DNA of 64,000 nucleotides from AV40 sp963817335. GTDB lineage: Bacteria > Verrucomicrobiota > Verrucomicrobiia > Chthoniobacterales > UBA10450. The stretch's first letter is position 1. Each line of letters begins with the position of its first letter. A program made the position numbers and the translations under genes. The notes under the pieces are model-generated. The model saw nothing but the letters and a program-made list of their open reading frames with translations, did no database searches and was not told the DNA's origin. Shown piece by piece: positions 1 to 6,938 of the stretch. The DNA is taken from contig CAWFNX010000001.1 in the NCBI GenBank assembly GCA_963817335.1, positions 1,178,001-1,242,000 of the forward strand, read 5' to 3'.

Positions 1-266
1 TTAGGTATCGCGATGTTCTTTCGCGCCGCAAGTGCTCTCAAGTCGTTATCGAGTGCCGTACGGTCACTGATCACTTGTTTGCCGAAGTTAATTACATCCG
101 CGGTTCGAGCCTGCTTCTCGGCCAACGTTCCTAATAGCATCTGTTCGGGTCCGCGGTCCGCAAGGTTCGTCATAAACTTTTTATCTTTTTCGCTGACTGC
201 AGCCGCAGCCGGCGGACCTGCCGCGACGACAAGGCAGATGAGAAAAGCAATTCCGAGAACGCGCAT
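1..266 (-). CDS. DUF4142 family exported protein (C-terminus beyond window)
   Basis: An 88-residue frame runs leftward from the ATG at 264-266 and is still open at base 1, so the C-terminus lies outside the window. Residues 1-23 are a signal peptide (core LGIAFLICLVVAA). The rest (FMTNLADRGPEQMLLG, FGKQVISDRTALDNDL, LAARKNIAIP) has the helical pattern of DUF4142, a ferritin-like family of exported proteins of unknown function, usually about 160-190 aa. The ATG lies ten bases after the R-box cleavage point of the adjoining attC site (270-393) and has no Shine-Dalgarno sequence, as is typical of integron cassette genes. It is probably expressed from upstream read-through. The family call is from motif spacing only. 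Confidence 0.75.
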   Translation of the reverse strand, partial: MRVLGIAFLICLVVAAGPPAAAAVSEKDKKFMTNLADRGPEQMLLGTLAEKQARTADVINFGKQVISDRTALDNDLRALAARKNIAIP

Positions 267-269
267 AAG

Positions 270-393
270 GTCTAACCAGAACAAGCTCAGCCACCGCTGG
301 CGGGGAGCGAGCGTCGCTACGGAGTTGAATGTTGAAGTCATAAAGAACTAGTTGTCGGAACGGCCAGCGGTTGGCTGAAGCGTTTGGTTAGGC
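270..393 (-). other. attC-like integron recombination site 1 (124 bp)
   Basis: On the + strand the site runs from GTCTAAC (270-276) to GTTAGGC (387-393), matching RYYYAAC and GTTRRRY. The inner arms 286-300 (CTCAGCCACCGCTGG) and 364-379 pair throughout except for one extra base in the right arm. In attC sites the extra (extrahelical) base marks the L'' arm, so the site reads leftward, the same way as the genes beside it. The spacer between the arms is variable. It separates the DUF4142 cassette from the two-TM cassette and overlaps the 3' end of the latter. Confidence 0.8.
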
Positions 394-976
394 GAATTTT
401 GCGCCAAACCTTCCAAAAGATAAACGTCCACACGACCAAATCGACTAGAAATCCGAACAATCGGACTCGCGTCGGGAGAATAATGACATCCAGCGGTTGG
501 AAAACGTCGTCCACCGGGGGCGGCTGAATTCGTACGGGCAGTCCTGCCAGGACTTTAACACCGTCATCTCCGTACTCCCACGTAGAGTAGAGCGCTCGCA
601 ATGGTAGTCCTCGTGTGTCCAAACAGAGAAAACCACCGTGGTCTACCTTTGGCTGCGTGAATCGTGTAATCCCTAGTGCCCGTGTCATCAATACGCTTGG
701 CACCCGCGCGTTTTCGGATGGCGCGGCAAGCTCGGAATCGGGTACATCCGTAACAATCATTGCGAATTCGCACGTGGCTCCCACGGCTCTGTGGAGAGAA
801 TAGTCCCAAGCGTCAGTTGACGGAAGCGATGGACTTCTAACAACGACGTGTGCAACGACGTCGTTGTCATTGAGACGAACGAGCAGCGCGCATGTCCACG
901 CCGCAGCGACCGTCGCTGCCAAGCTCAGTACAAAGCAGACACTGAGCTCTCCAATTATTCGCGTAGCTTGGCGCAT
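338..976 (-). CDS. Two-TM hypothetical protein in an integron cassette
   Basis: This 212-residue protein is not a family I recognise. A hydrophobic segment at about residues 9-35 (signal anchor) and a second at about 171-188 (LFGFLVDLVVWTFIFW) flank a roughly 130-residue region likely to be periplasmic. A basic tail (KVWRKIRLTKR) follows the second helix, so both ends are probably cytoplasmic. The ATG at 976 is 13 bases after the R box of attC site 2, with only a weak AGG upstream. The last 18 or so codons and the stop lie inside attC site 1 (270-393), so the C-terminal tail is encoded by recombination-site DNA. It is real as a frame; the function is unknown. Confidence 0.75.
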   Translation of the reverse strand: MRQATRIIGELSVCFVLSLAATVAAAWTCALLVRLNDNDVVAHVVVRSPSLPSTDAWDYSLHRAVGATCEFAMIVTDVPDSELAAPSENARVPSVLMTRALGITRFTQPKVDHGGFLCLDTRGLPLRALYSTWEYGDDGVKVLAGLPVRIQPPPVDDVFQPLDVIILPTRVRLFGFLVDLVVWTFIFWKVWRKIRLTKRFSQPLAVPTTSSL

Positions 977-988
977 GATGACCTATTC

Positions 989-1111
989 GCCTAACGAGAA
1001 CAAGATGAGCGACGCCGGACGAGGGCGCGCGTCGCTCGGGGTGAAGGGGTGGAAGTCATCTCAAATGTGGCCACAGAGCGGTCCGGCGTTCGCTCTATCG
1101 CATGGTTAGGC
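989..1111 (-). other. attC-like integron recombination site 2 (123 bp)
   Basis: This is the best-formed site of the four. GCCTAAC (989-995) and GTTAGGC (1105-1111) are exact inverse copies. The inner arms GAGCGACGCCGGAC (1007-1020) and GTCCGGCGTTCGCTC (1081-1095) pair perfectly except for one extra base in the right arm. That extra base is on the same side as in site 1, again giving a leftward reading direction. The site lies between the ABM-fold gene and the two-TM gene, immediately 3' of the former. Confidence 0.88.
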
Positions 1112-1134
1112 GTCATTGGTGACGTGTCGATGTC

Positions 1135-1410
1135 TCAGGCGCGCCACGAACCGCGCTCCTCCAGCCAGAAAGCCTCGCGGCCAAGGCCGACTCGTTCGAG
1201 CAGGGCGAGATAGGGTGCGTAATAAGGTTTGGGTAGAATGTTTTGCACGAACGACTCCTTGGTCTCATTCCATCGTTCATACACGACAACAAGGTCGGAT
1301 TGATCGATTGCGGCATTGATCCACGCATCAATGAAGGTCGGCTCCTTCGCGAGTGCATCGAAGAGGGTGTGTCCGACCTTCAGTAATTCCTCGCGATGCT
1401 CAGGCTTCAC
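1135..1410 (-). CDS. ABM-fold (antibiotic biosynthesis monooxygenase-like) cassette protein
   Basis: The 91-residue frame is drawn from a GTG at 1410. It has the dimeric ferredoxin-like ABM/YgiN pattern: a first strand, then KPEHREELLKVGHTLF, then DLVVVYERWNETKESF and a C-terminal helix. The frame is open upstream and codes ITLNVFVRV (1408-1434), which is the missing first strand of the fold, so translation should begin earlier. No ATG, GTG or TTG exists between there and the in-frame TAG inside the attC R box at about 1460. Initiation at CTG or ATC, or loss of the original start, are the options. The family includes small heme- or quinone-acting monooxygenases and proteins of unknown role. 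It is a cassette between attC sites 3 and 2. Confidence 0.7.
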   Translation of the reverse strand: MKPEHREELLKVGHTLFDALAKEPTFIDAWINAAIDQSDLVVVYERWNETKESFVQNILPKPYYAPYLALLERVGLGREAFWLEERGSWRA

Positions 1411-1456
1411 TCGGACAAAAACGTTCAGTGTGATGATTTGGTGGATTGCGGATGAC

Positions 1457-1599
1457 GCCTAACGAGAACAAGCTGAGCGACCGCTGACGAGAGCGAGCCG
1501 GGTTCGGACGATTGCAGTGCTGAAGTGGCGTCGTGGGAGTAAAGGCGCACCGGCTCGCAGCGCGTTGCCAGCGCTTGGTGCGATCGCTTAGTGTTGCTT
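1457..1599 (-). other. Degenerate attC-like site 3 (143 bp)
   Basis: It begins with GCCTAAC (1457-1463) and the same GAGAACAAGCTGAGCGA stretch seen in sites 1 and 2. The partner arm is weaker: 1579-1590 pairs with 1472-1483 with two mismatches, and the closing box is GTTGCTT (1593-1599), which keeps only the GTT. It is probably a decayed site. It lies between the 57-residue frame and the ABM-fold gene. Confidence 0.6.
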
Positions 1600-1718
1600 T
1601 CGCTGAGCTAGAGCCCGCCTCAAAATCTTCGGGCGAGTCTAGCGAACCGTAAAAGAATCGGTCCGTAATCGTGCCCCACTGATGGATGGCCCGCGAGAAT
1701 CAGTATCTGGAACGCACG

Positions 1719-1892
1719 TCATTCGAGTTCTCGAACTGCGCCTAGATCCCAAAGATTGTAGGAGTGAGATTGCGGGCGGATTTGGAGTAGTGTGCTGCCG
1801 AAATCGTCAACGGCCAGACGAATTGCGGGCTTCGCGCCCGCCAAGGGAACAATCAAGAGTATCAAGCCGGCGGTGGTTGTGAATCGGTTCAT
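1719..1892 (-). CDS. Small putative exported peptide in a cassette (57 aa)
   Basis: The frame MNRFTTTAGL...VRELE runs from the ATG at 1892 to TGA at 1719. Residues 1-21 resemble a signal peptide (LILLIVPLAGA). The remaining 35 residues match nothing I know. It starts about 40 bases after the R box of the site at 1933 and has no Shine-Dalgarno sequence. The interval to attC site 3 (1600-1718) holds no further convincing frame on either strand, so this may be the front of a longer gene cut by a frameshift. It is reported because every other interval between attC sites carries a leftward gene. Confidence 0.4.
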   Translation of the reverse strand: MNRFTTTAGLILLIVPLAGAKPAIRLAVDDFGSTLLQIRPQSHSYNLWDLGAVRELE

Positions 1893-1932
1893 ATTTATTG
1901 ATGGAAAATTTGTTCGACCCGAAGCGGTCTTC

Positions 1933-1994
1933 GCCTAACGAGAATTAGACGAATGTTCGTAATATAAGGCGAACATTTTTTCGTCTAACATGTT
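1933..1994 (-). other. Short attC-like or insertion-junction hairpin 4 (62 bp)
   Basis: GCCTAAC (1933-1939) is followed by GAGAA and then a long inverted repeat: TTAGACGAATGTTCG (1944-1958) pairs with 1969-1987, which carries four extra bases. A GTT (1992-1994) follows and overlaps the stop codon of nuoC. It has the layout R box, arm, loop, arm, GTT but lacks a proper second core heptamer. It may be the first attC of the array, a fused attC/target-site junction left by cassette insertion, or in part the old terminator of the nuo operon. Confidence 0.5.
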
Positions 1995-2566
1995 TACACT
2001 TCGGGCGGCCTTGCTCGCGGTTCGCGGAACTTGGCGGTGGCGGTGCTGGGTTGAGTGACGAATGGGCCGCCTTCGAGCGGCGCGGATTTGGTGAACGCAA
2101 CGTCGGGCATTTCGCTGGGAAGACCTTCCAACGGAAATTCTTTGCGCAACGGAAAGAAGGGATAGCCGTCCCACATCAGAATCCGGCGAAGATCGGGATG
2201 GCCTTTGAACTTGATCCCCATCATGTCGTAAATTTCGCGCTCGTGCCAATTCGCGGTCGGCCAGATGTCGGAAACGGTATCGACCTGTTCGTCCTCGCCG
2301 ACTTTTAGTTTCAGTCGGAGATAAACGCCGAGGGTCATCGAGTACAACTCGTAAACAATTTCAAACCTTGGTTCTTCGTCCGCGTTGTCGATGCTGGTGA
2401 TGTCGACCAGGTAATCGAACGAGAGATCGTCCCGGCAGAGCTTGGCGATTTCGCGAAGATCGCTCGCGGCAATGGTGTAAGTCGTTTCGTCGCGAAATTC
2501 GGTTTTCGCCTGAAGCTTTGGTCCGAGCAGTTTGCCTAACGAAGAGAGAAGTTCCGAGCCAGTCAT
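1994..2566 (-). CDS. nuoC: NADH-quinone oxidoreductase subunit C
   Basis: This is a peripheral-arm subunit of complex I (NADH to quinone electron transfer, cytoplasmic side of the membrane). The 190 residues carry the family signature HEREIYDMMGIKFKGHPDL followed by RRILMWDGY and FPLRKEFPLEG. The N-terminal domain contains FDYLVDITSID. About 30 extra residues (SEMPDVAFTKSAPLEG...) follow the usual end. nuoB lies 94 bases upstream in the same direction. nuoD, which normally follows nuoC, is absent, and the stop codon abuts a recombination-site-like hairpin and the cassette array. A tandem repeat fills the nuoB-nuoC gap. Confidence 0.97.
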   Translation of the reverse strand: MTGSELLSSLGKLLGPKLQAKTEFRDETTYTIAASDLREIAKLCRDDLSFDYLVDITSIDNADEEPRFEIVYELYSMTLGVYLRLKLKVGEDEQVDTVSDIWPTANWHEREIYDMMGIKFKGHPDLRRILMWDGYPFFPLRKEFPLEGLPSEMPDVAFTKSAPLEGGPFVTQPSTATAKFREPRARPPEV

Positions 2567-2570
2567 TGAA

Positions 2571-2610
2571 GAGGTTGAGGGGTTGAGGAGTTGAGAAGTT
2601 GAGAGGAAAG
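2571..2610. repeat. Degenerate TTGAG tandem repeat between nuoC and nuoB
   Basis: Four to five imperfect 8-9 bp units reading GAGGTTGAG / GGGTTGAG / GAGTTGAG / AAGTTGAG lie just upstream of the nuoC start. No Shine-Dalgarno sequence for nuoC is visible inside it. Similar low-complexity units of other sequence occur between several other genes in the window. Confidence 0.7.
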
Positions 2611-2660
2611 CAAAAAACGAAAATTGGCAGTCGGAGCGCCTGCCCTACAACCTCGCGCTC

Positions 2661-3197
2661 TCATGTGCCGACTTCTGCGAGCTTCTTCGTCCACTCCGGT
2701 TTTTGGGCGGCGAACGATTTCTCGCCGGAAATTTTTTCCTGGAGTTTCATCAAGCCGGCAAGCAGCGCCTCCGGACGCGGTGGGCAGCCGGAAATGTAAA
2801 CGTCGACCGGGAGGAGTTGATCGATTCCCTGAAGGACGGCATAGGACCGATACATCCCACCGGTAGATGCGCACGCGCCCATGGCGATGACCCATTTGGG
2901 ATCGGGCATCTGCTCGTAAATCCGTTTCACCGCCAGCGCCATTTTGTAAGTCACGGTGCCGGCAACGATCATGACATCGCATTGGCGCGGGGAGAACCGC
3001 ATCACTTCGGCGCCGAACCGGGCAATGTCGAACCTCGACGCGGCGGTGGCCATCAATTCAATCGCGCAGCAGGCCAGCCCCATTGGCATCGGCCAAAGCG
3101 AGTTTTTGCGGACCCAATTGAAAGCAGCGTCGAGCCGGGTAAAAATGACGTTGCCCTCGATCTTTGAGTCGTAAGCAGTCGCGTGTTGTTCAGCCAC
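2661..3197 (-). CDS. nuoB: NADH-quinone oxidoreductase subunit B
   Basis: NuoB holds the terminal [4Fe-4S] cluster N2 that passes electrons to quinone at the membrane interface. The 178 residues show the adjacent cysteines in GLACCAIELM (C43, C44), the third in MGACASTGG (about 108) and the fourth in SGCPPRPEAL (about 138), plus FGAEVMRFSPRQCDVMIVAG. The ligand set is complete, so the protein should be functional. It precedes nuoC. nuoA is missing upstream, where a palindromic repeat and the oppositely oriented cysD are found, so the remaining complex I genes must be elsewhere. Confidence 0.97.
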   Translation of the reverse strand: MAEQHATAYDSKIEGNVIFTRLDAAFNWVRKNSLWPMPMGLACCAIELMATAASRFDIARFGAEVMRFSPRQCDVMIVAGTVTYKMALAVKRIYEQMPDPKWVIAMGACASTGGMYRSYAVLQGIDQLLPVDVYISGCPPRPEALLAGLMKLQEKISGEKSFAAQKPEWTKKLAEVGT

Positions 3198-3240
3198 GTC
3201 GAAACGTTAGGTTTCACGACAGACCGTGCAAGGCAAATTA

Positions 3241-3322
3241 GGTAGGGGCGATTGACCTCAATCGCCCGCTCGGTGATTGTCATGGCTCGCGTGGCGGGCG
3301 GTTCGGTGAACCGCCCCTACCT
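3241..3322. repeat. Double-hairpin REP-like repeat (type A)
   Basis: The ends GGTAGGGGCG and CGCCCCTACC are inverse copies. Inside are two hairpins, GGCGATTGACCTCAATCGCC and GGGCGGTTCGGTGAACCGCC. Close copies occur at 48484-48560 and 50719-50773. It lies between the divergent nuoB and cysD genes, six bases before the cysD ATG. Confidence 0.88.
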
Positions 3323-3328
3323 AAAGAA

Positions 3329-4147
3329 ATGAACCGGAGAACTCGCACTCATCTCGACGCGCTTGAGAATCAGAGCATTTTTATTTTTCGCGAGGCCTAT
3401 CACGCGTTCAAAAACGTCTGCATGCCCTGGTCGATGGGGAAAGACTCGAACGTGCTGGTCTGGCTGGCGCGAAAAGCGTTCTTCGGCCGGGTTCCGTTTC
3501 CAGTTCTGCACATCGACACCACCTACGAATTTCCGGAGATGATCGAGTTCCGCGAATGGGCGAAGACGCATCACAGTTTGAATCTGATTGTGAAGATCAA
3601 CACTGAAGCTCGCGGGCGCGGAGTCGGCTACGAGACGCACGATCCGGTGACGGTGACGCACGAACTCAAAACGGTCGCGCTTCAACAAGTGCTGGCGGAT
3701 TACAAATTTGACGCGTTGATCACCGGGATCCGGCGCGACGAAGATCCGACCCGGGCAAAGGAACGATATTTCTCGCCACGCAACGCCCAGTTCGAGTGGG
3801 ACTACAAAGATCAGCCGCCGGAGTTTTGGGGACAATTCGCGACCAGCGCGGCCAAAGGCGAACACGTACGGGTCCAACCGTTGCTCGATTGGACCGAAGT
3901 AGATGTGTGGCGATACATCCAGCGCGAGAACATTCCGATCCCGCAAATGTATTTCGCGCGAAACGGGAAGCGGTTTCGTTCGTTAGGCTGCAGTCCGATC
4001 ACGCATCCGATCGAAAGCAAAGCGTCGAACATCGACGAAATCATTACCGAGCTGGAGTCGACGAAGGTCGGCGAGCGCGCCGGGCGAGCCCAAGACCATT
4101 ATGAGCGGAACGCGATGCAGAAACTAAGGGCCAAAGGATTTTTATGA
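3329..4147 (+). CDS. cysD: Sulfate adenylyltransferase subunit 2 (CysD)
   Basis: CysD is the catalytic ATP-sulfurylase subunit: ATP plus sulfate gives APS plus pyrophosphate, driven by GTP hydrolysis in CysN. The 272 residues contain the PP-loop as PWSMGKDSNVL (about residues 33-43), then HIDTTYEFPEM, ITGIRRDEDPTRAKERYFS and the C-terminal RFRSLGCSPITHPI, all typical of the family. Length is near normal (about 300 in enterobacteria). It starts directly after a REP-like repeat with only a weak purine tract as ribosome site. The partner cysNC follows after an intervening four-helix-bundle gene. Confidence 0.96.
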   Translation: MNRRTRTHLDALENQSIFIFREAYHAFKNVCMPWSMGKDSNVLVWLARKAFFGRVPFPVLHIDTTYEFPEMIEFREWAKTHHSLNLIVKINTEARGRGVGYETHDPVTVTHELKTVALQQVLADYKFDALITGIRRDEDPTRAKERYFSPRNAQFEWDYKDQPPEFWGQFATSAAKGEHVRVQPLLDWTEVDVWRYIQRENIPIPQMYFARNGKRFRSLGCSPITHPIESKASNIDEIITELESTKVGERAGRAQDHYERNAMQKLRAKGFL

Positions 4148-4179
4148 TTGCGGAGTGCGGATTGCGGAGTGTGGATTGG
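4146..4179. repeat. Left copy of inverted repeat flanking the four-helix gene
   Basis: Three imperfect units of GATTGCGGAGTG / CGGATTGCGGAGTG / TGGATTGG start at the cysD stop codon. The reverse complement matches 4561-4592, just after the start of cysNC, so the two copies bracket the inserted gene as a long imperfect inverted repeat. Confidence 0.75.
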
Positions 4180-4182
4180 TAT

Positions 4183-4542
4183 ATGACCACCCAAGAACTA
4201 AAAGAACGCACTTTCGAATTCGGATCGCGAGTAATAGCCGCAGTAGAAGCATTGCCCAGGACCGAGACGGCCCGAATTCTGGGAAGACAGCTGCTTCGTG
4301 CAGGAACGTCTGTAGGCGCAAACTATCGGGCGGCCGCGCGAGCGAGGTCTCGGGCAGACTTTGTCGCGAAGCTCGGCGTCGTTGAAGAAGAATGCGACGA
4401 GCCTGCGTACTGGATGGAGATGATTATCGAGCGAAAACTTCTTAGATCACGCAGACTAAATGATCTACTTGCGGAAGCGAACGAACTACTGGCAATAACG
4501 GTCGCCTCAATCAAAACCGCACGTCGCGCGCGCCAGAGATAG
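4183..4542 (+). CDS. Four-helix bundle (S23-type) protein inserted between cysD and cysNC
   Basis: The 119 residues from the ATG at 4183 (MTTQELKERTFEFG) match the S23/four-helix-bundle family, first seen in insertions within 23S rRNA genes and common as lone small genes in environmental bacteria. Diagnostic stretches are LGRQLLRAGTSVGANYRAA, FVAKLGVVEEECDE and YWMEMI. An earlier ATG at 4144 overlaps the cysD stop but would translate the flanking repeat (IAECGLRSVDWY), so the internal start is preferred. Molecular role is unknown; the family forms pentameric helical bundles. Inverted repeats on both sides suggest it arrived as a unit. Confidence 0.85.
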   Translation: MTTQELKERTFEFGSRVIAAVEALPRTETARILGRQLLRAGTSVGANYRAAARARSRADFVAKLGVVEEECDEPAYWMEMIIERKLLRSRRLNDLLAEANELLAITVASIKTARRARQR

Positions 4543-4545
4543 TCG

Positions 4546-6468
4546 ATGAAGGTGAAGGAAAATCCGCAATCCGCGCTCCACAATCCGCAATTACCAGCGC
4601 CGCTTCCCCTGCGCGTCGTCTTCACCGGCCACGTCGACCACGGAAAGTCGACGCTGATCGGGCGAATCTTGAACGACACCGATTCCTTGCCCGAAGGCAA
4701 GATCGAGATGGTCAAGAAAGCGTGCGAGGCGGAAGGAATGGAATTCGAGTTTGCGTTTGTGCTCGATGCGTTACTTGAAGAGCAAAGCCAGAATATTACG
4801 ATCGACACGACCGAGATCCGGTTCAAAACCAAGCGGCGCAAATACATCATCATTGATGCGCCCGGCCATAAAGAGTTTCTGAAAAACATGATCACCGGCG
4901 CGTCGCGGGCCGACGCGGCCGTGCTCGTTATCGCGGCGAACGAAGGCGTGCGGGAACAAAGTCGCCGCCACGCCTATTTGCTTAGTCTGCTCGGAATCCG
5001 GCAACTGATCGTGGTGGTTAATAAAATGGATTTGGCAGATTTTTCCGAAGAGCGCTTCAACGAGATCGAGGAGCAGTATCAGAAATTCCTGGGCGAGCTC
5101 GGACTGGAAGCGCGAGTGTTTGTTCCGGCGGCAGCGAAGACCGGCGAAAATGTGGCGAGCCGGAGTAAGAAGATGAAGTGGCATCGCGGTCCGACGGTTC
5201 TGGAGGCGCTTGATCTGCTCGAGGGGCAAAGCGCCGATGTCGATCTTCCGCTGCGATTTTGCGTTCAGGATGTTTACCGATTTGACGAACGTCGCATCAT
5301 CGCTGGTCGAATTGAAACCGGAAAACTCAAGGTTGGAGATGAATTGGTTTTCTCGCCGTCGAACAAAACTTCGAAAGTTCACTCGATTGAAGAATGGGGC
5401 GGGGGCGACCAGGACAGCGAAGTAATAGCCGGCGATTCGGTTGGGATTACGCTGACGGAGCAAATTTTCGTCGAGCGCGGTTACGTCGCATCGCATCAAA
5501 CCGAAACGCCGATTGAGGCAAATCGCGTCCACGCAGACGTTTTCTGGATCGTGCGTGAACCGATGCGAATCGGTCATCTCTACGATCTGAGACTCGCGAC
5601 CCAGGAAGTGAAATGTGAGATCGCGTCGATCGATCAAGTAATGGATTCAGCGACCCTGGAGTCGTCGACCGACAAACGCGACCGGCTCGAGCGCAACGAA
5701 GTCGGACGACTGACTATTCGGACTCGTTCTCCACTCGTAATCGACAATCACGACCGGATTCCAAATCTTGGACGGTTCGTCATTGTCGACGATGGCAATA
5801 TCTGCGGCGGCGGGACGATTTTCGGCGGCGTTTACACCGACCGCACCGTTGCCAAAAGCAAAAATATTTTCTGGGTTGAAGGCAAGATTGCCGCACAAGA
5901 TCGGGCCGCGCTAACGGGTCATCGTGGAGCGGTCGTTTGGTTCACCGGATTATCTGGCGCTGGAAAATCGACAATCGCGCAGGCATTGGAGCGCGAGCTT
6001 TTCGCGCGCGGAATGCACACTTATGTGCTCGACGGAGACAACATTCGACATGGCTTGAATTCGAATCTCGGATTTTCGCCAGAAGACCGCGTCGAAAATA
6101 TTCGGCGGGTAAGCGAAGTCGCGAAGTTGATGGCTGACTCGGGAGTTGTCGCGATTACCGCGTTCATTTCGCCGTATCGAATGGATCGTCGGCGCGCGCG
6201 TGAGATCGCGCTCGAGGGCAATGCCGAGTTTGTGGAAGTTTTTGTGGATGCACCACTGGCAGTTTGCGAAGCACGCGATCCGAAGAATCTGTATAAAAAA
6301 GCGCGGGCAGGGGAGATTCTGGAGTTCACCGGCATCGATGCGCCCTATGAGTCGCCGGACGATGCTGAGATCGTAGTTCGCACGGACAAGCAAACGGTAA
6401 ACGAATCTGTTGCGACAATTTTGGAAGGGTTGCTGCCGCGATTAAGGGCGGAACAAGGCGATGAGTGA
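4546..6468 (+). CDS. cysNC: Bifunctional CysN/CysC: sulfate adenylyltransferase GTPase and APS kinase
   Basis: This 640-residue NodQ-type fusion combines the GTPase that powers CysD with adenylylsulfate kinase, which makes PAPS. The CysN part has G1 GHVDHGKST (28-36), DAPGHKEF and NKMDLADF, then beta-barrel domains. The CysC part begins near residue 460 with the P-loop GLSGAGKST (468-475), LDGDNIRHGLN and FISPYR. The first 21 residues have no counterpart in the family. Bases 4561-4592, coding PQSALHNPQL, are the right-hand copy of the repeat flanking the upstream four-helix gene. The stop overlaps the start of the next gene by eight bases. Confidence 0.96.
   Translation: MKVKENPQSALHNPQLPAPLPLRVVFTGHVDHGKSTLIGRILNDTDSLPEGKIEMVKKACEAEGMEFEFAFVLDALLEEQSQNITIDTTEIRFKTKRRKYIIIDAPGHKEFLKNMITGASRADAAVLVIAANEGVREQSRRHAYLLSLLGIRQLIVVVNKMDLADFSEERFNEIEEQYQKFLGELGLEARVFVPAAAKTGENVASRSKKMKWHRGPTVLEALDLLEGQSADVDLPLRFCVQDVYRFDERRIIAGRIETGKLKVGDELVFSPSNKTSKVHSIEEWGGGDQDSEVIAGDSVGITLTEQIFVERGYVASHQTETPIEANRVHADVFWIVREPMRIGHLYDLRLATQEVKCEIASIDQVMDSATLESSTDKRDRLERNEVGRLTIRTRSPLVIDNHDRIPNLGRFVIVDDGNICGGGTIFGGVYTDRTVAKSKNIFWVEGKIAAQDRAALTGHRGAVVWFTGLSGAGKSTIAQALERELFARGMHTYVLDGDNIRHGLNSNLGFSPEDRVENIRRVSEVAKLMADSGVVAITAFISPYRMDRRRAREIALEGNAEFVEVFVDAPLAVCEARDPKNLYKKARAGEILEFTGIDAPYESPDDAEIVVRTDKQTVNESVATILEGLLPRLRAEQGDE
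4561..4592. repeat. Right copy of inverted repeat, translated as the CysNC N-terminus
   Basis: AATCCGCAATCCGCG and CACAATCCGCAATT are the reverse complement of units at 4146-4179. The repeat is read in frame within cysNC (residues 6-16). See the neighbouring four-helix gene and the finding on this locus. Confidence 0.75.
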
Positions 6469-6922
6469 TTCGAAAGATGTCGATGTCGCGGTTCGGCGCT
6501 CGGAAGTCGCCGATGCTGCCGAGTTGGCCGATTTGATGACGCAGCTTGGCTATCCGACGCGCGCCTCCGAAATGGAAATGCGAATGGAAACCATCTGCGC
6601 CGACAAGAATTATGCGACTCTTGTCGCGGTAAGCGAAGGAAAGGTTTGCGGAATGATTGGGATATTCACGTGCTACACCTACGAGCACAACGGCCCCTCG
6701 GGTAGAATTCTGGCGCTCGTTGTGTCCGAGAAGATGCGCGGATGCGGCGTTGGCCAGGCGCTGATCGCGGCCGCGGAGGAGCATCTCGCCCGAAGAAATA
6801 TTCGGCGAGTCGCGGTGAATACCCATTTCCGGCGAGAGCGGGCCCACGAGTTCTACGAGAAGCTTGGCTACACAAAAAACGGCTTTCGACTCGTGAAAGA
6901 GTTACCGATGCCTGCGGATTAA
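6461..6922 (+). CDS. GNAT family N-acetyltransferase
   Basis: This 153-residue acyl-CoA-dependent acetyltransferase has beta-4 as RILALVVSEKMRGCGVG, whose RGCGVG is the pyrophosphate-binding RxxGxG/A turn. ALIAAAEEHLARR, VAVNTHFRRERAHEFYEKLGY and a typical C-terminal strand follow. The substrate cannot be read from sequence. It starts eight bases inside cysNC (ATGAGTGATT), so it is probably translationally coupled and co-transcribed with the sulfate activation genes. It meets the oppositely oriented kinase gene 16 bases after its stop. Confidence 0.92.
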   Translation: MSDSKDVDVAVRRSEVADAAELADLMTQLGYPTRASEMEMRMETICADKNYATLVAVSEGKVCGMIGIFTCYTYEHNGPSGRILALVVSEKMRGCGVGQALIAAAEEHLARRNIRRVAVNTHFRRERAHEFYEKLGYTKNGFRLVKELPMPAD

Positions 6923-6938
6923 TCTGATTGAGCTGCTG

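Noticed and set aside
13..351. Rightward 112-residue frame at the window start
   Set aside because: It is antisense to the DUF4142 gene and to attC site 1, is rich in Ser and Arg and reads as no known protein. The leftward frame has a signal peptide and a domain pattern.
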